NCBI GenBank assembly: GCA_913052345.1
Contig: CAJXDR010000010.1
Span: 3,344-67,343, forward strand
DNA from: UBA4421 sp002470275
GTDB taxonomy: Bacteria; Pseudomonadota; Gammaproteobacteria; Pseudomonadales; Azotimanducaceae
Reading direction: 5' to 3'
DNA length: 64,000 bases
The notes under the pieces were generated by a model that searched no databases, was not told where the DNA came from, and saw only the letters and a list, made by a program, of their open reading frames with translations. Below, piece after piece: positions 33,247-42,099 of this stretch. Positions within the stretch are counted from its first letter, which is position 1. Each line of letters begins with the position of its first letter. A program made the translations under genes and the position numbers.

Positions 33247-34121
33247 GCGGCGCGAGGGCGTCTGGCGATGCCGATACCGATAATGAGCGCGGCCACCGCT
33301 AAGAGGTCCCACCCGTTGCGTGGTTCTAGGTAGAACAAGACGCCGACAGTCATGGCTCCGATGCCCTCCAGGCAAAGGACCATGGCGGTTGTGCTGGCCA
33401 TCAGGCGCCGGATGCCGAAGGCGACCAGACCCTGGCCCAGCAGGTGGGCCAGTAGGCCCAGAGCGAAGAGGGGCAGCCAGCCTGCAGGGGTACTAGGCAG
33501 CCAGGGGCCGGGCAGGAGCAGCGCGGCTGGCAGCAGCAGGATGGCTGCCACTGTTGAGGAGTAGTAGAGGGTCTGCGCCGTGCTCATCTGTACACGGCAT
33601 CGATCCAGCGCAAGCAAGTAGCCGCAAAAGAAAAAGCCAGTTAGCAAGCCGTAGACATCGCCTAGCCCATCGGCCGTGGGAACCGTCAGACTATGACGGG
33701 CCAATAGCAGAGCGCCGCTAAGCGCCAGCGCAAGCCCGAGGACAAAGTTCCGGCTGATGTACTCCCCTAGGAAAATCAAGCCGATAAGGGGCACCCAGAG
33801 GCTGGATAGATTGGCTAAGAACGTGGCGTTGCCCAGGGTGGTATGGATGAGGGCAAGATGCCAAAAGAATAAATCTCCGGCAAAGAAAAACCCTGCCACA
33901 AACAGCGGCATCGCATTCTTTTTCTCTGGGAGCAATCGCATGCCTTGGGTGGGCTTAACCCGCACAAGCCATAGCGCGAGGAGGGGCAGGGGGATGGCCA
34001 GGCGCCAAAAGGCCGCAGCCGTTGGGCTCACATCGATTTCCCGCACCGCTGCAGTGGTCACGCCCAACAACAAAGCGCCGGTAGTTACACTGGCCAGGGC
34101 GACCCAAGACTTGATCACCAT
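33243..34121 (-). CDS. EamA/DMT superfamily transporter
   Basis: A 292-residue inner-membrane protein with 10 hydrophobic segments in two homologous halves, the two EamA repeats of the drug/metabolite transporter family. The first half ends with LGNATFLANLSSLWVPLIGLIFLGEYISR, the family signature of helix 4-5, and the second with LMASTTAMVLCLEGIGAMTVGVLFYLEP. It probably exports a metabolite; the cargo is unknown. ATG 34121 is used. It converges on the EIQT protein and lies just downstream of the acyl-CoA dehydrogenase pair. Confidence 0.9.
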   Translation of the reverse strand: MVIKSWVALASVTTGALLLGVTTAAVREIDVSPTAAAFWRLAIPLPLLALWLVRVKPTQGMRLLPEKKNAMPLFVAGFFFAGDLFFWHLALIHTTLGNATFLANLSSLWVPLIGLIFLGEYISRNFVLGLALALSGALLLARHSLTVPTADGLGDVYGLLTGFFFCGYLLALDRCRVQMSTAQTLYYSSTVAAILLLPAALLLPGPWLPSTPAGWLPLFALGLLAHLLGQGLVAFGIRRLMASTTAMVLCLEGIGAMTVGVLFYLEPRNGWDLLAVAALIIGIGIARRPRAA

Positions 34122-34148
34122 CAGGCCGATGCCAGCAGATCGTTGGTG

Positions 34149-35213
34149 CTAATCAAGTAGGCCCTGGAGTATGGCCGCTTCTTGGCGCACAAATTCTGGC
34201 GCACCCAGCCACTGTCGATTCGCGCCAATGCGCTTAAACCAATAATGTAGGCCCAGCAGGTCGGTAAACCCCATGCCGCCGTGCACTTCTGTTGCCGTCT
34301 TGGCCACTCCCTTACAGACTTCGGCTAGGTGGGCCTTAGTATGACAGGCGGTCACGCGGGCTTCTGCGGGCAGCTCGGCCAAGGCGTGGCCAGCGAACCA
34401 AACCATGGATCGGCAGGGCTCTAAGCTCGCGGCCATCTCCGCACACATGTGCTTTACGGCCTGAAAACTGGCGATGGGGCGATTAAACTGCTCGCGCTGC
34501 TTGGCGTATTCAACTGCCTGATTCAGCATATTTTGGGCAGCGCCCAGGCTGTCGGCGGCGAGCATCACGCGACCGATATCCAAGGTTTGCTCAAAGACCC
34601 GTTTGTCCGAGCTAACTAAGGTGGCCTCAGCGCCTTGGTAGGTCAGCTGCACCGTTCGCTGGGTCTTATCCACCGTGGTCAGCGGCGTGCGCTCAAGGCC
34701 CGGATCGCTGGCGGAAACTAAGTAAAGATGTTGGGTTTGATCTGCCACCAAGTACTGGTGTGCATCAGCGTCGAAAGCAAATAGCGATTTGCCAAAAATC
34801 TTGCCGTCGCGGACGTCAACCGACGCATCGTTGCGGCGCTTGATCGCCTCGCCAAGGGCAATGCCCACGCGCTGGCCGCCTGCGGCCAGGTCAGCTAGCA
34901 GCTCGTCGTGACCGCCAGCCGCCACCAACGCCGTGGGTGCCATCACCGCACTGCCCAAGAAGGGTGCTGGGGTGACGTGTGCACCTAGGCTCTCCGCCAC
35001 GATGGCCGCATCCAAGGGCGTCATACCAATGCCGCCCTGGGCTTCCGGGATCAACAGGGCGGCAACGCCCAGCTCGGCTAGACCGGCCCAAATATCAGCA
35101 TCGTCGCCGCCGTCGGCGTAGGCTCGGACGCGGTCTAGCGGAACGTGATCGTCTAGAAAGCGCCCTACGTTGTCCTGGAGCAGGACCTGTTCTTCAGATA
35201 ATCCAAACTGCAT
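34149..35213 (-). CDS. Acyl-CoA dehydrogenase family protein (short subunit of a pair)
   Basis: A 354-residue flavoprotein with the acyl-CoA dehydrogenase order: helical N-domain (MQFGLSEEQVLLQDNVGRFL), beta middle domain, helical C-domain (EYAKQREQFNRPIASFQAVKHMCAEM, and EVHGGMGFTDLLGLHYWFKR). It lies 8 bp after the 397-residue dehydrogenase gene on the same strand. Such side-by-side pairs of a longer and a shorter subunit are typical of the heterotetrameric enzymes in steroid side-chain and ring degradation (FadE28/FadE29-like). The natural substrate here is not known. The start is ATG 35213. Confidence 0.9.
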   Translation of the reverse strand: MQFGLSEEQVLLQDNVGRFLDDHVPLDRVRAYADGGDDADIWAGLAELGVAALLIPEAQGGIGMTPLDAAIVAESLGAHVTPAPFLGSAVMAPTALVAAGGHDELLADLAAGGQRVGIALGEAIKRRNDASVDVRDGKIFGKSLFAFDADAHQYLVADQTQHLYLVSASDPGLERTPLTTVDKTQRTVQLTYQGAEATLVSSDKRVFEQTLDIGRVMLAADSLGAAQNMLNQAVEYAKQREQFNRPIASFQAVKHMCAEMAASLEPCRSMVWFAGHALAELPAEARVTACHTKAHLAEVCKGVAKTATEVHGGMGFTDLLGLHYWFKRIGANRQWLGAPEFVRQEAAILQGLLD

Positions 35214-35221
35214 ATCGCCCC

Positions 35222-36415
35222 CTAACCGGCTTTTTCAATCTTGGGTTCGCGCGGCATGCCGAGTCCCCGTTCGCTGATGATATTTTTCTGTATCTGGGAG
35301 GTGCCGCCGCCGATTATCAGACCTAGGAAGTACATATATTCGCGCTGCCAACTGCCTTGATTTCGCAGGTAGGGGTTGTCCTCGTAGGCCAGGCCCAGCT
35401 CGCCCATGACGTCGATGGCCAAACCCTCAATCTCGTGTCGCAGCTCCGTGCCCTCGAGCTTACTAATCATCCGCGCGAGGGAAGCATCCTGGCCAGGATT
35501 TAGGCGGGCCGACAGCACACGCAGCTCGTTGAAGCGCATGGCCATGACCTGACCCTGGAGCTTCATCAAGCGCTCCCGATAGACCGGACTGTCCATGAGT
35601 CGTTCACCGCCTGCCGATTCCCGTTTCATCAGCTCTATGAGGGCATTTATGCGCGTTTGCGCGGTATTGGCAGGTGCTAGGGTCTCGCGCTCATGCCCAA
35701 GGATGGCATTGGCCACCTGCCAGCCCTGTCCGCGTTCGCCGACAATCTGATGTTTGGGAACGCGCACATCCGTGAAGAAGGTTTCATTGAAGTTGGCGGC
35801 ACCGGTCATGTCGACTAAGGGCCTAACCTCAATGCCCGGGGTGTTCATTTCAAACAGAAGGAAGGAGATGCCCTTGTGTTTTGGGGCGTCAGGTTCGCTG
35901 CGGACCAGGCAAAAAATCCAGTCCGCGATCTGAGCGGTACTGGTCCAGATTTTCTGACCGTTGATGACCCAGTCATCCCCGTCAAGAACGGCTGAAGTGC
36001 TCAAGCTAGCAAGATCGCTGCCGGCACCGGGCTCTGAGTAGCCCTGACACCAAATCATTTCTCCATGAATGGTGGGTCGAATGAACTTTTTTTTCTGCTC
36101 CGTGGTACCCATTTCCAGCAGCGTTGGGACCAACATCGAGATGCCCTGGCCCCCGAGGCCTGGGTGGACCCTGGCCCTGGAAAATTCCTCGGCAATGATG
36201 CGAGACTTGATGATGTCAGGCTCTGCCCCATAGCCCCCATATTCCTTTGGAATGGTGCGACAGGTATAGCCGTTCTCGATGAGTCGTTTCTGCCAGTCCT
36301 TCGCGGCTTGACCACGAAGATCATTGCCCTTGGGCGCGTGGGCTGCGTTGTGATTCAAGAAAGCCACAACCTCATGACGAAAATCTTCGTACTCGGGTCC
36401 AAACGATAAATCCAT
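35222..36415 (-). CDS. Acyl-CoA dehydrogenase family protein (long subunit of a pair)
   Basis: A 397-residue FAD-dependent acyl-CoA dehydrogenase. N-domain GPEYEDFRHEVVAFL, TIPKEYGGYGA, the FAD-binding WCQGYSEPGAGSDLASL and WTSTAQIADW segments of the middle domain, GERGQGWQVANAILGHERET, and a C-terminal LIIGGGTSQIQKNIISERGLG. It is the first gene of a two-gene unit with the short dehydrogenase 8 bp downstream, suggesting an alpha2beta2 enzyme of the FadE28/29 kind. ATG 36415 follows GGGGGAGC. It is divergent from the dUTPase cluster. I did not assign the catalytic Glu to one subunit. Confidence 0.92.
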   Translation of the reverse strand: MDLSFGPEYEDFRHEVVAFLNHNAAHAPKGNDLRGQAAKDWQKRLIENGYTCRTIPKEYGGYGAEPDIIKSRIIAEEFSRARVHPGLGGQGISMLVPTLLEMGTTEQKKKFIRPTIHGEMIWCQGYSEPGAGSDLASLSTSAVLDGDDWVINGQKIWTSTAQIADWIFCLVRSEPDAPKHKGISFLLFEMNTPGIEVRPLVDMTGAANFNETFFTDVRVPKHQIVGERGQGWQVANAILGHERETLAPANTAQTRINALIELMKRESAGGERLMDSPVYRERLMKLQGQVMAMRFNELRVLSARLNPGQDASLARMISKLEGTELRHEIEGLAIDVMGELGLAYEDNPYLRNQGSWQREYMYFLGLIIGGGTSQIQKNIISERGLGMPREPKIEKAG

Positions 36416-36588
36416 AAATGCTCCCCCGCCAAGCCGAGTATTAGCCTCGAATCAGTCGCCAGAGGCTACCGATTTGCGATTAGGCGGGCAAGCTGGGCCC
36501 ATCTTTTGTAATGAGGGTGAGGTGGGATGTGTACCCCCTTGCCCTACTTGAGATAGTCTGGCTGCAAACAGGATGGGAGTTAGTCTGA

Positions 36589-37233
36589 ATGGCGAAGTCA
36601 GAAGCCGTGATCATGCTAGAGACCATGGCGCAGATGCAGAAGCAGCATAATGAACAGGTCCACCCACACTGGGCGGACCAGGGTTACGCGTACTACCGCG
36701 CCATCTGGGTTGAATGCGCTGAGATGCTGGATCATTTTGGCTGGAAATGGTGGAAGCAGCAGCAGGGTGACCTGGATCAGGTAAAGCTAGAGCTGGTGGA
36801 TATTTGGCACTTTGCGCTGAGCGAAATGCTGCGCCACGGCCCTATGGATCCAGGCGTGGCCGTCCAGCTTGAGGCGGTTAAAGCCCATGCGTTCGCGGAC
36901 GAGTCTCAGAGATGCGAGGCATTCCGAGAGGCCGCTGAAGCTCTGGCCCTCTCCTCTCTCAACACCAAATCTTTTGAGATGGTGCCCTTTCTCCGGGCTA
37001 TGGCCACTTTGCCCCTGTCCCTGGAGGAACTGTACGGCCTCTATATCGGTAAAAATGTGCTCAATCATTTTCGTCAGAACCACGGCTACAAGACCGGTGA
37101 CTATCGCAAGCTCTGGCAGGGGCGAGAGGACAACGAGCATTTGGTTGAGGTGCTCGCTGAACTGCGCGGCGAGTCCGAACAGCTTCCTGAACGGCTCTAC
37201 CAAGCCCTTGAAGCCCGCTACGAAGCGCCTTAG
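36589..37233 (+). CDS. dUTP diphosphatase, dimeric all-alpha type
   Basis: Hydrolyses dUTP to dUMP, keeping uracil out of DNA. The 214-residue helical protein carries the metal-binding acidic motifs E-x2-E (WVECAEMLDHFGWKWWK) and E-x3-D (KLELVDIWHFALSE), plus YIGKNVLNHFRQNHGYKTGDYRKLW, all hallmarks of the dimeric dUTPase family found in kinetoplastids, Campylobacter and some other bacteria, unlike the usual trimeric Dut. ATG 36589 has GGGAGT upstream. Nudix and LLM genes follow almost without gaps. Confidence 0.88.
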   Translation: MAKSEAVIMLETMAQMQKQHNEQVHPHWADQGYAYYRAIWVECAEMLDHFGWKWWKQQQGDLDQVKLELVDIWHFALSEMLRHGPMDPGVAVQLEAVKAHAFADESQRCEAFREAAEALALSSLNTKSFEMVPFLRAMATLPLSLEELYGLYIGKNVLNHFRQNHGYKTGDYRKLWQGREDNEHLVEVLAELRGESEQLPERLYQALEARYEAP

Positions 37234-37237
37234 GCCA

Positions 37238-37807
37238 TTGCTTGAAATTCCCACAATTGACACCCGATGGGTTGCGCCCTGGCAGCCGGAGTTCGTTGGC
37301 ACCTTAGTCTTTGTGGTGCAGCGTGGGTCGGTGTTGCTGATCCACAAAAAAACCGGGCACGGCCAGGGCAAAATTAATGGTCCTGGCGGTAAGGTAGATC
37401 CGGGTGAAAGCCTCCGCCAATGTGCCCTCCGTGAGGTTCAGGAAGAGGTAGGTTTGAAAGTGGCCGATGTGGCATGCGGTGCAGAGCTGCGCTTTGTGGA
37501 AAAAAATGGGCCCCAGTGGTTGGGCTATGCCTTTACGGCAACCGGCTATCAGGGCAGCCCTCGAGAGACTCGGGAGGCGCGACCCTTTTGGACTGCTCTG
37601 GATCAGATTCCCTTTGACCAAATGTGGCCGGACGATCGTATTTGGCTGCCACGGGTGCTTCAGGGGGTTAGCCAGGCGCCTACCCCAAACTCCACGGCAC
37701 CGCTGGTGATGGACTTGCTGTTCGAACAGGGACGCTTGCTGGATCACCACGAAATCAAGGATGGGCAGATGACGCTTTCGGTAGATTGGCAATTTAAGGC
37801 GGCGTGA
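37238..37807 (+). CDS. Nudix hydrolase (MutT-like)
   Basis: A 189-residue Nudix pyrophosphatase. The Nudix box G-x5-E-x7-R-E-x2-E-E-x-G is complete in GGKVDPGESLRQCALREVQEEVG, and the flanking strands (GTLVFVVQRGSVLLIHKK) and C-terminal substrate part (FWTALDQIPFDQMWPDDRIWLPRVL) resemble 8-oxo-dGTP-type MutT enzymes. The frame is open far upstream inside the dUTPase gene; I start at TTG 37238, just after the dUTPase stop, with the short extension MLEIPTIDTRW. The start is uncertain. It is cotranscribed with the dUTPase, forming a nucleotide-pool cleaning pair. Confidence 0.85.
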   Translation: MLEIPTIDTRWVAPWQPEFVGTLVFVVQRGSVLLIHKKTGHGQGKINGPGGKVDPGESLRQCALREVQEEVGLKVADVACGAELRFVEKNGPQWLGYAFTATGYQGSPRETREARPFWTALDQIPFDQMWPDDRIWLPRVLQGVSQAPTPNSTAPLVMDLLFEQGRLLDHHEIKDGQMTLSVDWQFKAA

Positions 37808-38709
37808 TGCGAATCGGAATCTCGATTAAGTCTATGCACCGCGTTGACGATCCGGCTATCGGGGCGCGATACATGATCGAACGGGCGCGAACGGCACGCC
37901 AGGCAGATCTCGATACCCTCTTTGTTGGTGACCATCACGTGACCCAGCAGCCGTATTATCAGAATTCTCCTATGTTGGGCCGAATGTTGGCCGAATGGCA
38001 CAACAAGCCCGCGGGGGCGCTCTACTTACTGCCGCTCTGGCATCCCGTGCTGCTTGCGGAGCAGATTGCGACCCTGGCGGCAATCATGGACGGCCGCTTC
38101 ATTTTGCAGTGTGGGCTGGGCGGAGAGCCCGCACAGAGCGCAGGTATGGGCGTTGAGATGGCCAACCGGGTTGCCATGTTCGAGGACAGTCTGTCCGTGA
38201 TGCAGCGCCTTTGGCAGGGCGAGACCGTGAGCCACAATCGATTCTGGCCCTTGGATAACGCATGTATTTCGCCAACGCCCGCACAACCGGTTGAGGTTTG
38301 GGTGGGGGCTTCTGTACCCAAGGCCATACGGCGAGCCGCCCGCTTGGGCGACGGCTGGCTGGCCGTTCCCAGTCTGGACTTTCAGCGCGCTGGGGAACAG
38401 CTCGATCAGTATCGTCAGGCCTGCGCAGAATTTAATCGTGCGCCGCGAGCAGTGGCGATTCGTCGAGATATCTTTGTCGGGGAAACCAGTCAGCAGGCCG
38501 GGGTCGTCAAGGCTCAGGCTCTGGCTCGAGGCTATCGGGGGTTCCCGGAAGAGGCGCTATGCTGCGGCAGTCCCGCGGAGGTGGCCGATCACTTTGGCAT
38601 GCTGGGTGATTTGGGGTACACAGACGTGATCGTCCGCAACATTATCGCTGATCAGAGCGACGCGCTGGCCACGATTGAACGTCTTGCCGAGGTCAGAGCC
38701 ATGCTCTAG
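37807..38709 (+). CDS. LLM-class flavin-dependent oxidoreductase
   Basis: A 300-residue luciferase-like TIM-barrel protein that uses F420 or FMN. Marks: RIGISIKSMHR at strand 1, DTLFVGDHHVTQQP, FILQCGLGGEP, VEVWVGASVPKAIRRAARLGDGWLA and GSPAEVADHFGMLGDLGYTDVIVR. ATG 37807 overlaps the stop of the Nudix gene by one base (TGATG), which implies coupling. It has no evident tie to nucleotide metabolism. The flavin reductase partner is not in the window. Confidence 0.88.
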   Translation: MRIGISIKSMHRVDDPAIGARYMIERARTARQADLDTLFVGDHHVTQQPYYQNSPMLGRMLAEWHNKPAGALYLLPLWHPVLLAEQIATLAAIMDGRFILQCGLGGEPAQSAGMGVEMANRVAMFEDSLSVMQRLWQGETVSHNRFWPLDNACISPTPAQPVEVWVGASVPKAIRRAARLGDGWLAVPSLDFQRAGEQLDQYRQACAEFNRAPRAVAIRRDIFVGETSQQAGVVKAQALARGYRGFPEEALCCGSPAEVADHFGMLGDLGYTDVIVRNIIADQSDALATIERLAEVRAML

Positions 38710-38854
38710 GCGACGCGCCTGCACTAGGTCTAACAAATATTGTCGGAAACGTATTTAGTGCCTGCAGGTAATGCGTGTGCTGGGGGCAAGGCTGAGGGGA
38801 GGACCGCCATTGGCTTGCTCCATATAGCGATGAGGCTTCCCGAATGCGGACGGT

Positions 38855-40063
38855 TTAGCTCGCTTCCTGCACCTCAAAGGTGACGCCCGCGCTCTCTGGA
38901 AGCCTTCGCAGCAGGGCTTCTCCCAGTGCACTGGCGGGGGTCCAAAACCCGCCCGAGCCTGGGAGCTCGTCTTGCGCCAGCGCCAGCGCGCATTGAGCAA
39001 TCATCTTCGAGGTGGAGCCATAGCCGGGATCACGGTCACCGCGGACGCGAACCCGTAAATTCTTGCTCTCGTCCTCAGGATGAAAGCCAAGAAGCTCCAT
39101 CTCAAAAAACCCTGTTTCTCTAGATTCTTCGTCGGGGCCTTCTCCCGGTTGCGGTAGAACACGCTGTAGCAGCCCTCGGGTGAAGCGCATGCTGGCCAGG
39201 CCTGCGAACGCGCCGAGCCCCAAACTGAGGCCGTTGGCAGCGGCAAACCCCACAGGACCTCTGCCGGTCATCGACCCCTCTTCATAACGAAAGTCGCAAC
39301 CGTACAGGCCTCCCAGTAGTTCATTGCTGCGCCGGACAACCCGGGTGTTCACCGAAGCCATGAGAAATGGGCCAACCCAGGCATTAAAATCAACGTCCCA
39401 GAATGCAGTCATGCGGTCTCTGCCGTCTTGGCCGCGCAGTTCGTCGTTCAGGGCATAGGGGTTGCCAGCCACGGCGAGCACGCGACGATCAGTGGTCGCT
39501 TTCTCGATCATAGATAAGATGCTGTCGAGGGTGCCGCCACTAATACCGCCACGCATGCGACCCGTGCGAAGCTTGATATGCGCTGCAGGGGTACCATGCC
39601 GCGCAAGCATCTGCTGTTGCAGGTAGTACACCCCAAGATCCGACGGAATGCTGTCAAAGCCGCAGCTATGAACGATCTTGGCGCCACTGGCACGCGCGGT
39701 TTCCTGATGCAGGTCGATCATTTCGCGCATCCACGGGGCTTCGCCCGTTATGTCACAGTAGTGGGTGCCGTACTCGGCGCAGGCGGCAACCAGGAGTGAC
39801 CCGTAGCGTGCATAGGGCCCTACCGTCGTCAGCATAACTCGAGTGTTTTTGACTAGCTGGCTCAGGCTCTCAGGATCATTAGCGTCGGCGAGTAAAATAG
39901 GAACGTCCCGCCCCGCCAGGACTTGCCTGAGCTTGTTCTCATTCCGTCCGGCCACCGCCCATTTAACGTTATCGATGCCGTGCTGGGCATACAGATAGTC
40001 CAGGGCCAAGCGACCGGTGAAACCACTCGCCCCCCAGATAATGATGTCATAGGGTCTGGTCAT
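38855..40063 (-). CDS. Saccharopine dehydrogenase-like / trans-acting enoyl reductase family oxidoreductase
   Basis: A 402-residue protein whose N-terminal Rossmann domain has the motif IIIWGASGFTGRLALDYL, followed by AVAGRNENKLRQVLAG, DANDPESLSQLV and VMLTTVGPYARYGSLLVAACAEYGTHYCDITGE, the pattern of the saccharopine dehydrogenase NADP-binding family. This subgroup includes mycobacterial trans-acting enoyl reductases and plant/animal proteins of lipid metabolism. ATG 40063 has AGGAAGGCT before it. An in-frame longer start (40078) adds only five residues. The substrate is unknown, probably lipid-related. Confidence 0.85.
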   Translation of the reverse strand: MTRPYDIIIWGASGFTGRLALDYLYAQHGIDNVKWAVAGRNENKLRQVLAGRDVPILLADANDPESLSQLVKNTRVMLTTVGPYARYGSLLVAACAEYGTHYCDITGEAPWMREMIDLHQETARASGAKIVHSCGFDSIPSDLGVYYLQQQMLARHGTPAAHIKLRTGRMRGGISGGTLDSILSMIEKATTDRRVLAVAGNPYALNDELRGQDGRDRMTAFWDVDFNAWVGPFLMASVNTRVVRRSNELLGGLYGCDFRYEEGSMTGRGPVGFAAANGLSLGLGAFAGLASMRFTRGLLQRVLPQPGEGPDEESRETGFFEMELLGFHPEDESKNLRVRVRGDRDPGYGSTSKMIAQCALALAQDELPGSGGFWTPASALGEALLRRLPESAGVTFEVQEAS

Positions 40064-40108
40064 AGCCTTCCTGACCAACCGCCGGGCGGTCCGGGTGAAC
40101 GTGACCGC

Positions 40109-42049
40109 CTATCGCGCGCCGGCATCGCCCTGCTGTTGACGCTGCTGGAGCCTGTACATCTCGTTGATATCAAGGCCGCCATCGCTGTTGGCGTCCGCCG
40201 TGGTGAAGCCTTGGACCAGACGTTTTTGCATGCTCTTGGGGAGTTCTCGCCAGCCTACCTTGCCGTCGAGATCCTGGTCTAAAAAGCCAACAAGCTGAGT
40301 GGTGTCAGCAAGGTGCTTGTTGTGCACCGGCTCCTCGGTGGTTTCTTCGACGTAGGTGTATGAAAACGCGCCATAGAGCATCTCGTCCCAGCTCTGAAGT
40401 CCCCAGGGCACTTCGCGCTCAGGGTCCGGGTTGCCGGGATTTGCCACTGAATTATCGTACCAGGTGGTGTGCACAAGCCGGGACCCTGCTTCAATTGTCT
40501 TGGGCTCAACAAAGGTATAGGTCCTCTGCCAGTTGAAATCGTAGTTCGGCACCGAGAGGATCACTTCTTTGCTGCCGTCTGGCCGCCAAAGCTCAAACTT
40601 GGAAGCAACGCCGCGATAGTGTGAGTGAGGCACCAGGTCATGCAGTAAGGCGGGCCTACTGAACTCGTAGTAGGCGACTTCGGCGTGACGTGCCGTATTG
40701 GGCGGTATGCGAATTGTTGGGTTGAGCACGACATCCTGCCGATAAAAGTTCTCAGGCTGTTGGTCGTGGAAGTAGAGACCTATTTTTGAGTGATCGGTCA
40801 CCTTGCGGCCCACAGGGGTGTAGTGCAGCTGGAAGGTGAATTCGCCGCCTGGGGCGATGTAGACCCCCGTACCCTCCGGGAAGAGATTGGACTCATTGCC
40901 CGGTGCGTAGCCGATGAGGTAGTTGTCGAACACGCCGCTATCGCGCTTGGCATCAGACGTTTCAGCGTCGATGGAGCCCGCAAGGATGTGGTGAACAACC
41001 TCTCGCTCTCCAGGAATGACGGTGGCGGCCTTGACCCACACACCTTCATCCAGCGGGTTGGCAAGCCGTGGGAACTTGTATTCCACAACGCCGCTGGCTG
41101 GGATGTCATAGGCAGGCAGATCCAGGACCAGGTCCGGCTGGCCCAGCGGCCACTCGACCTGGGCGACGGAGACGTTCTTCAGTGGGTCATCACCGTTGCC
41201 CCTAGGTGCGCCGGCTTCGATCCAGTGAACGAGGGTTTGCGATTGCTCGATGCTCAGGGATTTGTCGTCCTTCCAGACCCCGATATGCGGATCGGCATGC
41301 CAAGGCGGCATCCGTTTGGTGCGAACCACTTCGCGAATCATGGGCGCAAAGCCTCGAATCATCTCGTAGCTGGACATCGCCCAGGGCCCCAGCCCCCCCT
41401 CGGTATGACAGACCACGCACTTTTCTTGGAGCAAGGGGGCGATTGTCTGGCTGTAGCTTATCTGCTCGTGGGCTTGGTTTTTCTGCGCGAAGTTAATGAG
41501 GCAGCCCAGAGCATCTCTCTTGGCCACCGCGACCTCTCTCCCTGCGAGAAGGTCAGCAATGGCGTCAGCGGCGTAGTGGGCTGAGGCCTGCTGTTTCTGT
41601 CGTTCGTAGACCTGGCGGTCATTGAGCGGTCCGCGGTAGGCGATATCCCAGGTCTTGGGATTGATCACCAGGACCTCTGCGGTGCGGATCAGGTTCAAAG
41701 ATTCGCCAATGAGCTGAGTCTCGTCATGCAGGATAGGCATATCAATGCCAAATTTTTCCGCCTCGGCAAGAATCGTTTCGCGTTGATCCTGTAGATTGGA
41801 ATTCAGCATCATGAATCTGACGTCGCCGCCGGCAAACTGGTCGCGAAGGGCTTTGAAATCCGTTATCGCGTTGCGCACGATGGGGCATCCATTGCCCTGG
41901 ATCATAATAACGACCGCTGCCGCATCTTGATGGTAGTAGAGCTTATGCGCATCGCCATGCTGGTCCAGCAGCAGAAAGTTTTCTATTTTTTCGGCGTGGG
42001 CCCCGGCGCACGCCAGGGTAAGCCCCAGGAGCAGGGTCAGATGTTTCAT
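40109..42049 (-). CDS. Secreted redoxin / cytochrome c / copper type II monooxygenase / EF-hand fusion protein
   Basis: A 646-residue exported protein with a signal peptide (1-19, LTLLLGLTLACAGAHA). Domains in order: (1) residues 20-175, a redoxin fold with a single catalytic-type Cys (GNGC55PIV); (2) about 195-285, a cytochrome c-like segment with heme motif C211-V-V-C214-H215 and M247-P-P-W as a likely axial ligand; (3) about 300-570, a copper type II ascorbate-dependent monooxygenase-like region with H353-H354, H409-Y, H475-S-H477 and M557, matching the spacing of CuH/CuM ligands of peptidylglycine hydroxylating monooxygenases; (4) two EF-hand loops, D591-E602 and D619-E630, each 12 residues with Asp/Asn at calcium positions. 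A protein of this layout could pass electrons from heme to the copper site. Substrate unknown. I start at ATG 42049, 18 codons inside the frame, to place the signal peptide. Confidence 0.82.
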   Translation of the reverse strand: MKHLTLLLGLTLACAGAHAEKIENFLLLDQHGDAHKLYYHQDAAAVVIMIQGNGCPIVRNAITDFKALRDQFAGGDVRFMMLNSNLQDQRETILAEAEKFGIDMPILHDETQLIGESLNLIRTAEVLVINPKTWDIAYRGPLNDRQVYERQKQQASAHYAADAIADLLAGREVAVAKRDALGCLINFAQKNQAHEQISYSQTIAPLLQEKCVVCHTEGGLGPWAMSSYEMIRGFAPMIREVVRTKRMPPWHADPHIGVWKDDKSLSIEQSQTLVHWIEAGAPRGNGDDPLKNVSVAQVEWPLGQPDLVLDLPAYDIPASGVVEYKFPRLANPLDEGVWVKAATVIPGEREVVHHILAGSIDAETSDAKRDSGVFDNYLIGYAPGNESNLFPEGTGVYIAPGGEFTFQLHYTPVGRKVTDHSKIGLYFHDQQPENFYRQDVVLNPTIRIPPNTARHAEVAYYEFSRPALLHDLVPHSHYRGVASKFELWRPDGSKEVILSVPNYDFNWQRTYTFVEPKTIEAGSRLVHTTWYDNSVANPGNPDPEREVPWGLQSWDEMLYGAFSYTYVEETTEEPVHNKHLADTTQLVGFLDQDLDGKVGWRELPKSMQKRLVQGFTTADANSDGGLDINEMYRLQQRQQQGDAGAR

Positions 42050-42099
42050 GTCTTCGGTCTCAGAAAGTTCCCCCCATTTTAACCGCCTAACGTCAGACC

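Noticed and set aside
36869..37237. Upstream extension of the Nudix frame through the dUTPase gene.
   Set aside because: It overlaps dUTPase in another frame, and the Nudix fold begins only after 37240.
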